Shown here piece after piece: positions 1-10,324 of a DNA stretch of 64,000 nucleotides (its first letter is position 1; the number at the start of each line of letters is the position of its first letter). The notes under the pieces were generated by a model. It saw nothing but the letters and a program-made list of their open reading frames with translations, ran no database searches and was not told the DNA's origin. The DNA is from Solwaraspora sp. WMMA2065 (GTDB lineage: Bacteria > Actinomycetota > Actinomycetes > Mycobacteriales > Micromonosporaceae), in the NCBI RefSeq assembly GCF_030345075.1, contig NZ_CP128361.1, positions 2,356,001 to 2,420,000 of the forward strand, written 5' to 3'. The position numbers were made by a program, and so were the translations under genes.

Positions 1-116
1 GCCAGGTCGGCGGTCACGGTCACCTGGGCACCGGCCCGGGCCAGCGCGCGTTCGGCGGAGCGCAGATTGCCGGAGCCGTAGTCGAGCACCACGACGGCCG
101 GCGGTGGCGTGGCCAT
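1..116 (-). CDS. hisH: Imidazole glycerol phosphate synthase subunit HisH, N-terminal fragment
   Basis: This is the glutaminase subunit that feeds ammonia to HisF in histidine synthesis. Only about 38 codons are visible; the gene runs off the left edge. The start reads [20 protein letters not shown], and the [10 protein letters not shown] stretch is the typical HisH N-terminal beta strand and loop of class I amidotransferases. The ATG at 116-114 overlaps the TGA of the upstream small membrane ORF, so the two are probably translationally coupled. The catalytic Cys/His/Glu lie outside the window. It is the last visible gene of the hisD-C-B-orf-H operon. Confidence 0.9.
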   Translation of the reverse strand, partial: MATPPPAVVVLDYGSGNLRSAERALARAGAQVTVTADL

Positions 117-286
117 CAGTCACCTCCGGGTAGCAGCCAGAACACACCGGCGGCGACCGCCAGCAGGGCGAGCCCGGCGGCCAGGCCGACGGCACCGCGC
201 CCGGCACCCTGACGATGCAGCGACCAGGCACCACCGACCAGCACCCCGGCCAGCGCGAACAGCGCTACCGGCAGGAAGCTGTCCAC
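116..286 (-). CDS. Small two-segment membrane protein inside the his operon
   Basis: A 56-residue ORF starts at GTG 286, two bases after the hisB stop codon (TAA at 290-288), and ends with a TGA that overlaps the hisH ATG. It has two hydrophobic stretches, about residues 4-22 and 32-52, joined by a short basic loop (HRQGAGR), so it should be a hairpin membrane protein with the loop probably cytoplasmic. No catalytic motif is visible and I do not recognise a family. Being wedged between hisB and hisH with minimal spacing on both sides argues for real, coupled translation. Its role is unknown. Confidence 0.7.
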   Translation of the reverse strand: MDSFLPVALFALAGVLVGGAWSLHRQGAGRGAVGLAAGLALLAVAAGVFWLLPGGD

Positions 287-287
287 G

Positions 288-899
288 TTACAGCGCGCCT
301 TTGGTGCTGGGCACCGAGCCGGCCGACCGGGGGTCGATCGCCACCGCCTCGCGCAGCGCCCGGGAGACCGCCTTGAACTGGGCCTCGACCACGTGGTGCG
401 CATCCGGGTGGCCGCCGTCGCGGGCGGCCCGCAGCACCGACACGTGCAGCGTGATCATGGCCGAATGGCCGAGTGACTCCCAGATGTGCCGGGTCATGCT
501 GGTCGGGTAGACCGGCCCGATGTAGGGCGCCAGCGCCGGCTCGTCGTGCACCACGTACGGCCGGCCGGACAGGTCGACCGCCGCTCGTACCAGCACCTCG
601 TCCATCGGAATGGTGGCCGAGCCGTACCGGCGGATGCCCGCCTTGTCGCCCAGCGCTTGGCGCAGCGCGGTGCCCAGCGCGATCGCCGTGTCCTCCATCG
701 TGTGGTGCGCGTCGATCTCCAGGTCACCGACCGTCTGTACGGTCAGGTCGAAACCGCCGTGCCGGGCGATCTGGTGCAGCATGTGGTCGTAGAAGCCGAC
801 ACCGGTGCCGATGTCGGCGGTGCCGGTGCCGTCGAGGTCCAGCTCCACCAGCACCTTGGTCTCGGCCGTGGTGCGTTCGACCCGCGCGGTGCGGTTCAT
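288..899 (-). CDS. hisB: Imidazoleglycerol-phosphate dehydratase
   Basis: It converts imidazole glycerol phosphate to imidazole acetol phosphate, the sixth step of histidine synthesis, in the cytoplasm. The 203-residue length matches the monofunctional bacterial enzyme without a phosphatase domain. The two metal-binding signatures are visible: [15 protein letters not shown] followed by [14 protein letters not shown], and near the C terminus [14 protein letters not shown]. The ATG at 899-897 overlaps the hisC stop codon, which shows operon coupling. The N terminus [11 protein letters not shown] fits the family. Confidence 0.97.
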   Translation of the reverse strand: MNRTARVERTTAETKVLVELDLDGTGTADIGTGVGFYDHMLHQIARHGGFDLTVQTVGDLEIDAHHTMEDTAIALGTALRQALGDKAGIRRYGSATIPMDEVLVRAAVDLSGRPYVVHDEPALAPYIGPVYPTSMTRHIWESLGHSAMITLHVSVLRAARDGGHPDAHHVVEAQFKAVSRALREAVAIDPRSAGSVPSTKGAL

Positions 900-2077
900 C
901 AGATTCCTTCCGTGGACGCTCCGGCCCGCAGGCCAGGGAGGAAATTTGCGGCTGTCTGCGACGTGGCGGCCCGTTCGGCCTTGGCGACCAGTTCGGTCAT
1001 CGCGGCGAGGAACGCGTCGGTCTCCTGCGGCGTCCCAGCGGTCACCCGCAGCCAGCCGGCCAGCCCGACGTCGCGGACCAGCACCCCACGCTCCAGCAAC
1101 GCCTGCCAGACGGCCCGCTGGTCGCCACCGGCGACGCCATCGACACCGCACAGCACGAAGTTGGCGTCGCTGTCCGCCACGGTGAGCCCGAGCCGACGCA
1201 GCTCGGCGACGATCCGGTCCCGCTGATGCATGATCACCCGTACCGTACCGAGCAGGGTGTCCCGGTGCGCCAGCGCCGCCCGGGCCGCCGCCTGGGTGAG
1301 TGCCGACAGATGGTAGGGCAGGCGGACCAGTTGGACCGCGTCGACCACCGCCGGATGCGCGGCCAGGTAGCCCAGCCGACCGCCGGCGAAACCGAACGCC
1401 TTGCTCATCGTCCGGGTCACCACCAGCCGTGGATGCGTCGACAGCAGCTGCACCGCGCTGGCCGTGCCGGGGCGGGCGAACTCGGCGTACGCCTCGTCGA
1501 CGACGACCATGCCCGGCGCGGCGGCCAGCACCGCCCGCACCACCGCCGGGTCCAGGGCGGTCCCGGTCGGGTTGTTCGGGGAGCAGAGGAAGACCAGGTC
1601 CGGCTGGTGCTCGACCACCTGGCCGGCCGCGTCGTCGGCGGACAGGTCGAAGTCGGGTCCGCGCCGGCCGTCCACCCACCGGGTGCCGGTGCCCACCGCC
1701 AGCAGCGGATGCATCGAGTACGCCGGGGTGAAGCCGAGCGCCACCCGGTCGGGACCGGCGAACGCCTGCAGCAGCTGCTGCTGGATCTCATTGGAGCCGT
1801 TGGCCGCCCACACCCCGGCGGTGGTCAGCCCATGGCCGAGATAGCCGGCCAGGTCGGCCCGCAGCGCGACCGCATCCCGGTCCGGGTAGCGGTTGAGTTC
1901 CCGCAGTTCGGCGGTGACCGCCTCGGCGATCGCCTCGACCACGACGTCCGGCAGCGGGTAGGAGTTCTCGTTGGTGTTGAGCCGCACCGGCACGTCCAAC
2001 TGCGGTGCGCCGTACGGGCTGCGCCCGCGCAGATCGTCGCGGATCGGCAGGTCGTCCAGGGTGATCGGGCCGGTCAT
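899..2077 (-). CDS. hisC: Histidinol-phosphate aminotransferase
   Basis: This is a PLP-dependent class II aminotransferase that moves an amino group from glutamate to imidazole acetol phosphate. The 392-residue protein carries the fold type I marks: [10 protein letters not shown] near the N terminus (residues 34-43), SPNNPTG in the middle, and [14 protein letters not shown], whose Lys binds PLP. The start overlaps the hisD stop by four bases (ATGA), and its stop overlaps the hisB start. It has a C-terminal tail of about 25 residues rich in Ala/Thr beyond the domain. Confidence 0.97.
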   Translation of the reverse strand: MTGPITLDDLPIRDDLRGRSPYGAPQLDVPVRLNTNENSYPLPDVVVEAIAEAVTAELRELNRYPDRDAVALRADLAGYLGHGLTTAGVWAANGSNEIQQQLLQAFAGPDRVALGFTPAYSMHPLLAVGTGTRWVDGRRGPDFDLSADDAAGQVVEHQPDLVFLCSPNNPTGTALDPAVVRAVLAAAPGMVVVDEAYAEFARPGTASAVQLLSTHPRLVVTRTMSKAFGFAGGRLGYLAAHPAVVDAVQLVRLPYHLSALTQAAARAALAHRDTLLGTVRVIMHQRDRIVAELRRLGLTVADSDANFVLCGVDGVAGGDQRAVWQALLERGVLVRDVGLAGWLRVTAGTPQETDAFLAAMTELVAKAERAATSQTAANFLPGLRAGASTEGI

Positions 2078-3462
2078 CTGGTCACCGTCGATCCACCCGC
2101 GATCGGGGAAACGGCCGGTGAGTTCGCTGCCGGGGCGGCGCTGCCGGTCGGGTCGGCGAACCGGGCCCGGACCGCCTGCCCGTGCGCCGGCAGGTCCTCG
2201 GCCTCGGCCAGAGTGACCACGTGGTCGGCGACGTCACGCAACGCGTCCGCGTCGTACTCGACGAGGTGGATGCCGCGCAGGAAGGACTGCACCGACAGAC
2301 CCGAGGAGTGCCGGGCGCAGCCGCCGGTGGGCAGGACGTGGTTGGAGCCGGCGCAGTAGTCGCCCAGCGACACCGGGGCGTACGCGCCGACGAAGACCGC
2401 CCCGGCGTTGCGGACCCGCAGCGCCCACTGCCGGGCGTCCCGGGTCTGGATCTCCAGGTGCTCGGCGGCGTACGCGTCGACCACGGCCAGACCGGCGTCG
2501 AGGTCGTCGACCAGGACGGTGCCGGACTGCTCGCCGCCGAGCGCGGTGGCGATCCGGTCGGCGTGCCGAGTGGCCGGCACCTGCCGGGCCAGCTCCCGGT
2601 CGACCGCGTCGGCCAGCCCGGTCGACGGGGTGACCAGCACGCTGGCCGCCAACGGGTCGTGCTCGGCCTGGCTGATCAGGTCGGCGGCGACGTGCACCGG
2701 GTCGGCGGTGTCGTCGGCGAGAATGGCGATCTCGGTCGGGCCGGCCTCGGCGTCGATGCCGACCACCCCGCGCAGCAGCCGCTTGGCGGCGGTGACCCAG
2801 ATGTTGCCCGGCCCGGTGATCACGTCGACCGGGGCGCACCGGTCGGTCCCGTCCGGATCGACGGCGGCACCGTAGCCGAGCATCGCGACGGCCTGGGCGC
2901 CGCCGACCGCGTACACCTCGTCGACGCCGAGCAGGGCGCAGGCGGCCAGTACGCGGGCGTCGGGCAGCCCGTCGTTGTCGCGCTGCGGCGGGCTGGTCAC
3001 CACCAGCGACGCCACCCCGGCGACCTGGGCGGGTACCACATTCATCACCACGGTCGACGGGTACATCGCCAGCCCGCCGGGCACGTACAGCCCGACCCGG
3101 CCGACCGGCACCCAGCGTTCGGTGACGGTGCCTCCGGGCACCACCTGGGTGGTGACGTCGGTCCGGCGCTGGTCGGCGTGCACCCGCCGGGTCCGGTCGA
3201 TGCATTCCAGCAGCGCGGCCCGGACCCCGGGGTCGAGGTCACGCTCAGCCGCGGCGAGCGCCTCGGTGGGCACCCGCAGCCGGTGCGGGCTGACCCCGTC
3301 GAACCGCTCGGCCGCCTCCCGGATCGCCGGGTAGCCATGGTCACGGACCGCCTCCACCAGCGGGCGGATCCGCTCGACCGCCGCGGAAACGTCGAGCTGG
3401 GCACGGGGCAGCAGGCCACGCGGGTCGCGTGACCCGCCTCGCAGGTCGATCCGGTTCAGCAC
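2074..3462 (-). CDS. hisD: Histidinol dehydrogenase
   Basis: This Zn-dependent enzyme oxidises histidinol to histidine in two NAD steps. At 462 residues it is slightly longer than the usual 430-440. Family signatures include [29 protein letters not shown] and the glycine/His-rich [16 protein letters not shown] region. It is the first gene of the his operon. The start is GTG 3462-3460 with no Shine-Dalgarno; instead a TAGACT box ends seven bases before it, suggesting a leaderless mRNA. The last residues after about 430 are low-complexity Ala/Ser/Pro. Confidence 0.96.
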   Translation of the reverse strand: MLNRIDLRGGSRDPRGLLPRAQLDVSAAVERIRPLVEAVRDHGYPAIREAAERFDGVSPHRLRVPTEALAAAERDLDPGVRAALLECIDRTRRVHADQRRTDVTTQVVPGGTVTERWVPVGRVGLYVPGGLAMYPSTVVMNVVPAQVAGVASLVVTSPPQRDNDGLPDARVLAACALLGVDEVYAVGGAQAVAMLGYGAAVDPDGTDRCAPVDVITGPGNIWVTAAKRLLRGVVGIDAEAGPTEIAILADDTADPVHVAADLISQAEHDPLAASVLVTPSTGLADAVDRELARQVPATRHADRIATALGGEQSGTVLVDDLDAGLAVVDAYAAEHLEIQTRDARQWALRVRNAGAVFVGAYAPVSLGDYCAGSNHVLPTGGCARHSSGLSVQSFLRGIHLVEYDADALRDVADHVVTLAEAEDLPAHGQAVRARFADPTGSAAPAANSPAVSPIAGGSTVTR

Positions 3463-3549
3463 GCCTGCGAGTCTAGGCGTCCTCCCACTGGCCGGACGCC
3501 GCCCGTCCAGCGGACGGGACAGTGAGCGTGACCACGCTAGGCTCGACCG
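3463..3549. promoter_or_regulatory. Divergent promoter region hisD / Lon-domain gene, both apparently leaderless
   Basis: This 87-bp spacer separates two divergent genes. On the minus strand TAGACT (3475-3470) is followed by seven bases and the hisD GTG. On the plus strand TAGGCT (3538-3543) is followed by six bases and the GTG at 3550. Both fit an actinobacterial -10 box with transcription beginning at the start codon. Neither start has a Shine-Dalgarno. The -35 matches are poor, so the -10 assignment rests on spacing alone. Confidence 0.5.
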
Positions 3550-4251
3550 GTGGGTCAGCGGCTACCGGTCTTTCCGCTCGGGACGGTGCTCTTCCCCGGG
3601 TTGGTGCTGCCTCTGCACATCTTCGAGGAGCGCTACCGGGCGCTGGTCCGGCATCTGACCAGCCTGCCCGACGGGGTCCCCCGGGAGTTCGGGGTGGTGG
3701 CGATCCGGCGTGGCTGGGAGGTGCTGCCGACCGCCGGGCCGCCGGGCGCGCCGACGCCGACCTCGGTGAGCCTGCACGAGATCGGCTGCACCGCGCAGCT
3801 GCGGCAGGTCACCGAGCTGCCGAACGGACGGTACGACCTCGTGACGGTGGGTCGGCGCCGGTTCCGGATCACCGACCTGGCCACCGAAGGTACGCCGTAC
3901 CTCACCGCGTCGGTGCAGTGGCTGCCCGAGCCGACCGGGTCCGAGGAGCTGGCCGACCTGCTGGCGCCGCAGTTGCTCGCGGTGTTCCGGCAGTATCTCG
4001 ACCTGGTCCGGACCGACTCGGCCGAGATCACCGAACAGCTGCCGGAGCAGCCGACCGTGCTGTCCCACCTGGTGGCGGCGACCGCCGCGTTGCACATCAG
4101 TGAGCGGCAGGCGCTGCTGGCGGAGCTGGACACCGCCCGGCGGCTACGGGCCGAGCTGCGGATGCTCAATCGGGAGGTGGCGCTGCTGCGCCGGGTGCGG
4201 GCGGTGCCGGTCCCGTTGCCCGAGTTGGCGATTCCGGCGAGTCCGAACTGA
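3550..4251 (+). CDS. Lon substrate-binding (LON_sub_bdg) domain protein, no protease domain
   Basis: The 233-residue protein begins [20 protein letters not shown], followed by [10 protein letters not shown], the standard opening of the N-terminal domain of Lon protease. The AAA+ and Ser/Lys protease parts are missing, so it is a stand-alone LON-domain protein like many actinobacterial homologues whose function is unknown. The C-terminal third (about 165-220) is helical and Leu/Arg-rich, as in the Lon N-terminal helical bundle. The GTG start has no Shine-Dalgarno and sits six bases after TAGGCT. Its last 86 bases overlap a convergent gene. Confidence 0.9.
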   Translation: MGQRLPVFPLGTVLFPGLVLPLHIFEERYRALVRHLTSLPDGVPREFGVVAIRRGWEVLPTAGPPGAPTPTSVSLHEIGCTAQLRQVTELPNGRYDLVTVGRRRFRITDLATEGTPYLTASVQWLPEPTGSEELADLLAPQLLAVFRQYLDLVRTDSAEITEQLPEQPTVLSHLVAATAALHISERQALLAELDTARRLRAELRMLNREVALLRRVRAVPVPLPELAIPASPN

Positions 4252-4975
4252 TCCGCGGATCGGCGGCGACGTCCGGGGCCGGCTCCGGACGCAGGTCCGG
4301 GTGGTCGGGTCCGGCCCCGACCAGGTCCGGCTCGGGACGCAGGTCCGGGTGGCTGGACCAGCCGGCCAGCATGGTGTACGCCAGCACTGCGCCGAGCGCC
4401 GGAGCACCGAACGCGCCGGTGACCGTCGGCAGCACGCCGAACCACAGGTCGAAGTCGCCGGCCTGCAGATCCGGTGGCCGCTCCAACTGGGCACCGAGCG
4501 CCGCCGTCTCCAGTGCCCGCTGGTAGCCGGCCAGGCCGATCTGCCGGCCGAGGGTCCAGGCCAGCGCTGCCGCGCCGAGCCCACCGACGGTGACGGCGAC
4601 CAGCCCGTACGGTCCACGGGACCGGGGCAACGACGCCCAGACGACGATCCCGGCGAGGATCCCGTAGCCGACGCCGAGCATCGCGAACCAGCCGTCGGCG
4701 GCGACGAAGTACTCCGGGGCGCCGCCGCGTACCGCCGCGCCCTGCTCGGTTCTGACCACCGGAATCCAGGGGGCCAGCATCGACCAGGCGACGCCGAGCG
4801 GAGCACCACCGACGGTGATCGCGGCGGCGACGTACAGCCCGGGCCGACGCCAGATCCGGCGCCGGCCGGCGGCCCGGGTGGGCTCCACGGCGCCGGTGTC
4901 GGGCGGCGGCGCCGGCGACGCCCCGGACGGGCCGGTCGGATCACCGGGTGGGCCGGCGTCAGCGGTGGAACTCAC
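4166..4975 (-). CDS. Four-TM membrane protein, DUF2567-like
   Basis: The 269-residue protein has a Pro-rich cytoplasmic head (1-45), four hydrophobic segments at about 46-70, 95-115, 124-148 and 175-200, and a disordered Pro/Asp/Ala tail containing two near copies of HPDLRPEP. The layout resembles the actinobacterial DUF2567 family; that assignment is from memory of the family. GTG 4975 follows GAGAGG at a good distance, 21 bases after the dnaE1 stop, so it probably shares the dnaE1 transcript. The tail is encoded antisense to the end of the Lon-domain gene (4166-4251). Confidence 0.75.
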   Translation of the reverse strand: MSSTADAGPPGDPTGPSGASPAPPPDTGAVEPTRAAGRRRIWRRPGLYVAAAITVGGAPLGVAWSMLAPWIPVVRTEQGAAVRGGAPEYFVAADGWFAMLGVGYGILAGIVVWASLPRSRGPYGLVAVTVGGLGAAALAWTLGRQIGLAGYQRALETAALGAQLERPPDLQAGDFDLWFGVLPTVTGAFGAPALGAVLAYTMLAGWSSHPDLRPEPDLVGAGPDHPDLRPEPAPDVAADPRISSDSPESPTRATGPAPPAPGAAAPPPD

Positions 4976-4996
4976 CCGTCGATCCTCTCGCAGATC

Positions 4997-7900
4997 TCAG
5001 CCGGCCACGGCGGTGGGGCCGAGGAGCGCTTTGAGGTCTGCCATCAGGGCGGTGGTCGGGGCGACCCGGTGCGGGCCGAGGCGCAGCAGGGTGGCGCGGC
5101 CGCCGTTGACGAGTTTGACGTGTACCTCGGCCGAGCCGGGGTGGCTGGTCAGCACGTCGCGGAGGCTGTCGACCAGGGGTGGGGTGCAGCGGGCCGGGGA
5201 CAGTGCGATCACGATGGGTTTGATCTCGTCGGCGGCGGTGATCTCCGGTACGGACAGGTCCATCGCCATCAGTCGGGGCTGGTCGTCGCGTCGGTCGACC
5301 CGGCCCTTCACCACGACGATGGCGTCCTCGGCGATGTACTGGCCGACGAGTTCGTAGGTGTTCGGGAAGAACAGCACCTCGACGGCGCCGCCCAGGTCCT
5401 CCAGGGTGGCCGACGCCCACGCCCGGCCCTGTTTGGTGATCCGCCGCTGCACCCCGGAGAGGATGCCGGCCAGGTTGACCACGGTACCGTCGGCGACCGC
5501 GCCGTCCTCGGACAGGGCGGCGATGGACATGTCCGCCGCTGCGGCGAGGACATGCTCGACACCGAACAGCGGGTGGTCGGAGACGTACAGGCCGAGCATC
5601 TCCCGTTCGAAGGTGAGCAGGTCGGTCTTGTCCCACTCGCCGTCCGGGATCGGTGGGGTGACCACCATCGGACCCGCGCCGCCGCCGGCCGGGTCGGCGG
5701 CGCCGAACGCGTCGCCGAACAGGTCGTACTGGCCGACCGCCTCGTTGCGTTTGAGGTCCATGAACGAGTCGATCGCGTCGGCGTGCACGGTCAGCAGGCC
5801 CCGGCGGGTGTGCCCCAGCGAGTCGAACGCCCCCGCCTTGATCAACGACTCGACGGTACGTTTGTTGCAGGCCACCGCGTCGACCTTGCGCAGGAAGTCG
5901 TAGAAATCGGTGTAGGCGCCCTTGTCCTTGCGGCACCGGGCGATCGCGTCGACCACGTTCGTACCCACGTTACGCACGGCGGCCAGGCCGAACCGGATGT
6001 CGGCGCCGACGGCGGTGAACCGGGCCCCGGAGGCGTTCACGTCCGGCGGCAGCACCTTGATCTTCATCCGCCGGCACTCGGCCAGGTAGACGGCGGCCTT
6101 GTCCTTGTCGTCGCCGACGCTGGTCAGCAACGCGGCCATGTACTCGGCCGGGTAGTTGGCCTTGAGGTACGCCGTCCAGTAGGACACCAGGCCGTAGCCG
6201 GCGGTGTGCGCCTTGTTGAACGCGTAGTCGGAGAACGGGACCAGGATGTCCCACAGCGTCTTGATCGCCTCGTCGGAGTAGCCGTTGTCCCGCATGCCCT
6301 GCGAGAACGGCACGTACTCCTTGTCCAGGATCTCCTTTTTCTTCTTGCCCATCGCCCGGCGCAGCAGGTCCGCGGCGCCGAGCGTGTAGCCGGCCAGCTG
6401 CTGGGCGATCGCCATGACCTGCTCCTGGTAGACGATCAACCCGTAGGTGTCGCCCAGGATGTCGGCGAGGGGTTCGGCCAGCTCGGGGTGGATCGGCACC
6501 ACCGGTTTACGGTTGTTCTTGCGGTCGGCGTACTCGTTGTGCGCGTTGGCGCCCATCGGACCCGGCCGGTACAGGGCGAGGACGGCGGAGATGTCCTCGA
6601 AGTTGTCCGGCACCATCGAGCGCAGCAGCGACCGCATCGGCCCGCCGTCGAGCTGGAACACCCCGAGCGTGTCACCACGGGCGAGCAGCTCGTAGGCGCG
6701 CTTGTCGTCCAGCGGCAGATCCTCCAGGACCAGGTTGAGGTTCTGGTTCTCGGCGATCCCGGCCAGGCAGTCGTCCATCACGGTCAGGTTGCGCAGCCCG
6801 AGGAAGTCCATCTTCAGCAGGCCGATGGACTCACACGCGCCCATGTCCCACTGGGTGATGATCGCCCCGTCCTGCTCCCGCTTCTGAATCGGCAGCACGT
6901 CCACCAAGGGGTCCCGGGACAGGATCACCCCGGCCGCGTGCACCCCCCACTGCCGTTTCAGCCCCTCCAGGCCCTTGGCCGTGTCGACGATCTTGCGGAC
7001 CTCGCCGTCGGACTCGTACAGCGCCCGGAACTCCACCGCCTCCGGGTAGCGCGGGTGTTTCGGGTCGAAGATGCCGGTCAGCGGGATGTCCTTGCCCATC
7101 ACCGGCGGCGGCATCGCCTTGGTGATCCGGTCACCCATCGCGAACGGGTAGCCGAGCACCCGCGCCGCGTCCTTGATCGCGGCCTTCGCCTTGATCGTGC
7201 CGTAGGTGATGATCTGGGCGACCCGCTCCTCGCCGTACCGCTCGGTCGCGTAGCGGATCATGTCACCGCGGCGACGCTCGTCGAAGTCCATGTCGATGTC
7301 CGGCATCGACACCCGGTCCGGATTCAAAAACCGCTCGAACAGCAGGCCGTGCGGGATCGGGTCCAGCTCGGTGATGCCCAGGGCGTACGCGATCAGCGCC
7401 CCGGCCGCCGAACCACGGCCCGGACCGACCCGGATCCCTTCCCGCTTGGCGTAGTGCACCAGGTCCGCGGTCACCAGGAAGTAACCCGGGAAACCCATCT
7501 TGAGGATCACGTCGAGCTCGTACTCGGCCTGCCGGCGGTGCCCGTCGGGCACCCCACCCGGGAAGCGGCGCTCCAGCCCGCGCAGCACCTCGGCCCGCAG
7601 GAACGACTCCTCGGTCTCCCCGGCCGGTACCGGGAACTGCGGCATCAGGTCCCGCGACGAAAACAGGGCCGAATAGTCGCCGATCTTCTCGGCGATCTCG
7701 AGGGTGTTGTCACATGCCCCCGGCACTTCGGCGTCCCACAGTTTCCGCATGTCCGCCGCGGATTTGAGATAGAAGTCGCGGGCGTCGAACTTGAACCGTT
7801 TCGGGTCCGCCATCGTCGAACCGGACTGTACGCACAGCAGCACCTCGTGCGCGTCCGCGTCGCGTTCATGGGTGTAGTGCAGATCATTGGTTGCGACCGG

Positions 7901-8539
7901 TTTGAGATTCAACCGCTTACCGAGCCGGATCAGATCGTCCCGGACCCGGGTCTCGATACCCAGTCCGTGATCCATCAGCTCCAGGTAGAAATTGTCGGCA
8001 CCGAAAATGTCGCGGAATTCGGCCGCCGACGCGCACGCCTTCTCGAAGTCACCGATCCGCAACCAGGTCTGGACCTCACCGGACGGGCACCCCGTGGTCG
8101 CGATGATCCCCTTGCCGTACTCGTTCAGCAGTTCCCGGTCCGCACGCGGCTTGTAGAAGTACCCCTCCAGGCTCGCCCGCGAGCCCAGCCGGAACAGGTT
8201 ACGCAGGCCGTCCGCGTCCGCCGCCAGCATCGTCATGTGGGTGTACGCGCCACCACCGGATACGTCGTTCTCCCCACCCTCGGCCCACCGTACCCGGGTC
8301 CGGTCCCGACGGTCCGTCCCGGGTGTGAGATACGCCTCCAGGCCGATGATCGGTTTCACCCCGGCGCCGGTCGCCTGCTTGAAGAAGTCGTACGCGCCGA
8401 AAAGATTGCCGTGGTCGGTCATCGCCAGGGCCGGCATCTCCAGACGGTTGGCCTCGGCGAACAGTTCCTTCAACCGGGCCGCTCCATCGAGCATCGAATA
8501 CTCTGTGTGCACGTGCAGGTGCACAAAACTATCGGACAC
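4997..8539 (-). CDS. dnaE1: DNA polymerase III alpha subunit, replicative
   Basis: This is the chromosomal replicase catalytic subunit, 1180 residues. The N-terminal PHP domain starts [19 protein letters not shown]. The polymerase active-site aspartates are in [12 protein letters not shown], and the helix-hairpin-helix region and an OB fold ([18 protein letters not shown]) follow. I chose GTG 8539 because it follows GGGAGAAGGGGG at a proper distance; another in-frame GTG at 8569 lacks a ribosome site. It is divergent from the AftA-like gene and followed at 21 bp by the DUF2567-like gene. A second alpha subunit, dnaE2, is at the right edge. Confidence 0.97.
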   Translation of the reverse strand: MSDSFVHLHVHTEYSMLDGAARLKELFAEANRLEMPALAMTDHGNLFGAYDFFKQATGAGVKPIIGLEAYLTPGTDRRDRTRVRWAEGGENDVSGGGAYTHMTMLAADADGLRNLFRLGSRASLEGYFYKPRADRELLNEYGKGIIATTGCPSGEVQTWLRIGDFEKACASAAEFRDIFGADNFYLELMDHGLGIETRVRDDLIRLGKRLNLKPVATNDLHYTHERDADAHEVLLCVQSGSTMADPKRFKFDARDFYLKSAADMRKLWDAEVPGACDNTLEIAEKIGDYSALFSSRDLMPQFPVPAGETEESFLRAEVLRGLERRFPGGVPDGHRRQAEYELDVILKMGFPGYFLVTADLVHYAKREGIRVGPGRGSAAGALIAYALGITELDPIPHGLLFERFLNPDRVSMPDIDMDFDERRRGDMIRYATERYGEERVAQIITYGTIKAKAAIKDAARVLGYPFAMGDRITKAMPPPVMGKDIPLTGIFDPKHPRYPEAVEFRALYESDGEVRKIVDTAKGLEGLKRQWGVHAAGVILSRDPLVDVLPIQKREQDGAIITQWDMGACESIGLLKMDFLGLRNLTVMDDCLAGIAENQNLNLVLEDLPLDDKRAYELLARGDTLGVFQLDGGPMRSLLRSMVPDNFEDISAVLALYRPGPMGANAHNEYADRKNNRKPVVPIHPELAEPLADILGDTYGLIVYQEQVMAIAQQLAGYTLGAADLLRRAMGKKKKEILDKEYVPFSQGMRDNGYSDEAIKTLWDILVPFSDYAFNKAHTAGYGLVSYWTAYLKANYPAEYMAALLTSVGDDKDKAAVYLAECRRMKIKVLPPDVNASGARFTAVGADIRFGLAAVRNVGTNVVDAIARCRKDKGAYTDFYDFLRKVDAVACNKRTVESLIKAGAFDSLGHTRRGLLTVHADAIDSFMDLKRNEAVGQYDLFGDAFGAADPAGGGAGPMVVTPPIPDGEWDKTDLLTFEREMLGLYVSDHPLFGVEHVLAAAADMSIAALSEDGAVADGTVVNLAGILSGVQRRITKQGRAWASATLEDLGGAVEVLFFPNTYELVGQYIAEDAIVVVKGRVDRRDDQPRLMAMDLSVPEITAADEIKPIVIALSPARCTPPLVDSLRDVLTSHPGSAEVHVKLVNGGRATLLRLGPHRVAPTTALMADLKALLGPTAVAG

Positions 8540-8731
8540 CGACCCGGCCCCCTTCTCCCGTCCCGGCACGACCAGCGAACCCTATCGTGTCGCCAGCGGC
8601 CCCGCACCGAGGCGCGCGGGGACCGCAGCCGCACGGCCGGCACGACTTTCACTCGCCCCCGACTCACGACACTCCCAGGAGAGTACGAGCTCCACCCGAC
8701 AACACTGTCAGCGAGGGTTTACCGTCTCTGT
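8540..8731. promoter_or_regulatory. Divergent intergenic region dnaE1 / AftA-like gene
   Basis: On the plus strand TACCGT (8721-8726 region) lies six bases before GTG 8732, with CCGACA 18 bases further upstream as a weak -35. No Shine-Dalgarno precedes that GTG, so a leaderless transcript is likely. On the minus strand I see only the dnaE1 ribosome site GGGAGAAGGGGG and no convincing -35/-10 pair. There is no other gene in this 192-bp spacer. Confidence 0.4.
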
Positions 8732-10297
8732 GTGAACACAGCCAGACAGATACCCACATTTCGCTCCAGGTTGGCCGGCATCGGCGTCGAGACGCTGGTC
8801 AGCATCGGTGCCGCGTTCGGGTTCCTGGCCTGGAGCAAAGACATAGATGTCGATCCACTGGACCGGAAAGGGCAGGTGAGCGGTCTGGCAGCACTCCAGC
8901 TCCGGTTCGCGGTGCTGGCCGGCGTGCTGGTCGTTGCGATGGTGCTGATGCACCGGCTGCTCGCCCCTGCGCACCGGCCGTACGTCGTCCGGGCCGGCTG
9001 CGCCGCAGTCGCCGGGCTCGCCACCGGGCTCGTCGCCGGTGGGATCGCGGTGGCACTGCGCGGCACCCGGCTGCCGCTGTGGGCCGGCGGCGGCGACTAC
9101 CAGTGGATCCTCGAGTGGACCGCCGCGTTGTGGTCCGGGCAGGACATATCCGACCACTACCCACCAGTCGTCTTCTGGGTGATCGGGGCCTGGGCGCGGT
9201 TGACCGACCAGCCGCACGTCCTCGCCCTCAAGGACCTCCAACTGGCCGGTACGGCTCTGTTCGGCCCGGCCGCCTATCTGGCCTGGCGACTGGTGCTGCG
9301 TCCGCTCTGGGCGGTGACCGTCGGGGTGCTGGCGATGCTGCCGATGATCGAACCGGTCAAGCCGTACCCGCAGATCACCCTGGTGATGCTGATCCCGGTA
9401 CTGGTGAGATTCCTGTCGACGGTCCGCCGGGCCGACCGGATGACCGACCGCCGGGCGCTGCTGGCCGGTGCGGTGGCCGGGGTCGGACTCGGGCTGCTCT
9501 TCCTGCTCTACTCCGGATGGTTCGTCTGGTGCGCCGGCGGCATGCTGGTGGCCGTCGCGCTGGCCGCCCCGTGGCGGGCCGGCTGGCGGTCGATCCTACT
9601 GCTCGGCGGCGCAACCCTGGTCAGCTTCGTGCTGGTCGGATGGGTGCATCTGCGCGGCCTGCTCGCCCCGACCGGCGGCACCTCCGACGACTACTTCTAT
9701 TTCGACACCGACACCGAGCCGGCGTACATCGCGATGTGGCGCAACGACCGGCCGGCCGACGTCGGCCCGGTCTGGCCGCCGGTCGGCGAACTCGGCGGGG
9801 TCGGACTGTTCACCCTGCTGCTCGCCGCCGGGCTCGGGCTGGCCCTCGCGCTGGCCTGGCGGCGCAGCATCGTGATCGCCCTCGGCGCGTGCGCGGCCAG
9901 TGCCTGGTTCCTGCGGATGTGGCTGGCCAGCGAGCAGTGGGAGACCCAGACCGTACGGCTGTATCCGCGGACCACCGCAGTGGTGCTCTACTGCCTGCTG
10001 ATCCTCACCGGATTCGGTGTGCTGCTCGCCGTCCAGCACTGGCGCGGCCGCACCGGCGCCGCCGCCCCGGGCCGGGAGCCGACCGTACCGGTCGGGTTGC
10101 TGCTCGTGCCGCTGCTGTTCGTGCTCGCCTCCGCCGGGTCCGCCACCGTCGACCGGTACATGCCCGACGAGCGGACCAACCACGCCGGCTACTTCGCGTG
10201 GATCGCACACACGACGCCCGACCCGGACGGCCGGTGCTCCCGCTGGGGTGTGGCGCACGGCTGCCAGCCGACAGCCGACCGGGTGCCAGCGGACTGA
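8732..10297 (+). CDS. AftA-like membrane arabinofuranosyltransferase (GT-C fold)
   Basis: A 521-residue polytopic protein with 11-13 hydrophobic segments. After the third segment an extracytoplasmic loop carries GGGDYQWILEW, then YPPVVFWVIGAWARLTDQP and EPVKPYPQITLVMLIPVLV. These resemble the mycobacterial AftA sequence, including its YPPGWFW and EPY motifs, as I remember it. AftA adds the first arabinofuranosyl units to galactan using decaprenyl-phosphoryl arabinose. Micromonosporaceae contain wall arabinose, so a related wall role is plausible but inferred. The C-terminal extracellular part after the last TM is short. Other GT-C enzymes are not excluded. Confidence 0.65.
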   Translation: MNTARQIPTFRSRLAGIGVETLVSIGAAFGFLAWSKDIDVDPLDRKGQVSGLAALQLRFAVLAGVLVVAMVLMHRLLAPAHRPYVVRAGCAAVAGLATGLVAGGIAVALRGTRLPLWAGGGDYQWILEWTAALWSGQDISDHYPPVVFWVIGAWARLTDQPHVLALKDLQLAGTALFGPAAYLAWRLVLRPLWAVTVGVLAMLPMIEPVKPYPQITLVMLIPVLVRFLSTVRRADRMTDRRALLAGAVAGVGLGLLFLLYSGWFVWCAGGMLVAVALAAPWRAGWRSILLLGGATLVSFVLVGWVHLRGLLAPTGGTSDDYFYFDTDTEPAYIAMWRNDRPADVGPVWPPVGELGGVGLFTLLLAAGLGLALALAWRRSIVIALGACAASAWFLRMWLASEQWETQTVRLYPRTTAVVLYCLLILTGFGVLLAVQHWRGRTGAAAPGREPTVPVGLLLVPLLFVLASAGSATVDRYMPDERTNHAGYFAWIAHTTPDPDGRCSRWGVAHGCQPTADRVPAD

Positions 10298-10324
10298 CCA
10301 GGGGCCAGCGGGACGGGCCCGGAC

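Noticed and set aside
4100-10297. A 2065-codon open frame on the plus strand
   Set aside because: Only the last 521 codons are a real gene. The rest is antisense to dnaE1 and its neighbours and has no protein-like composition, a typical effect of high GC.
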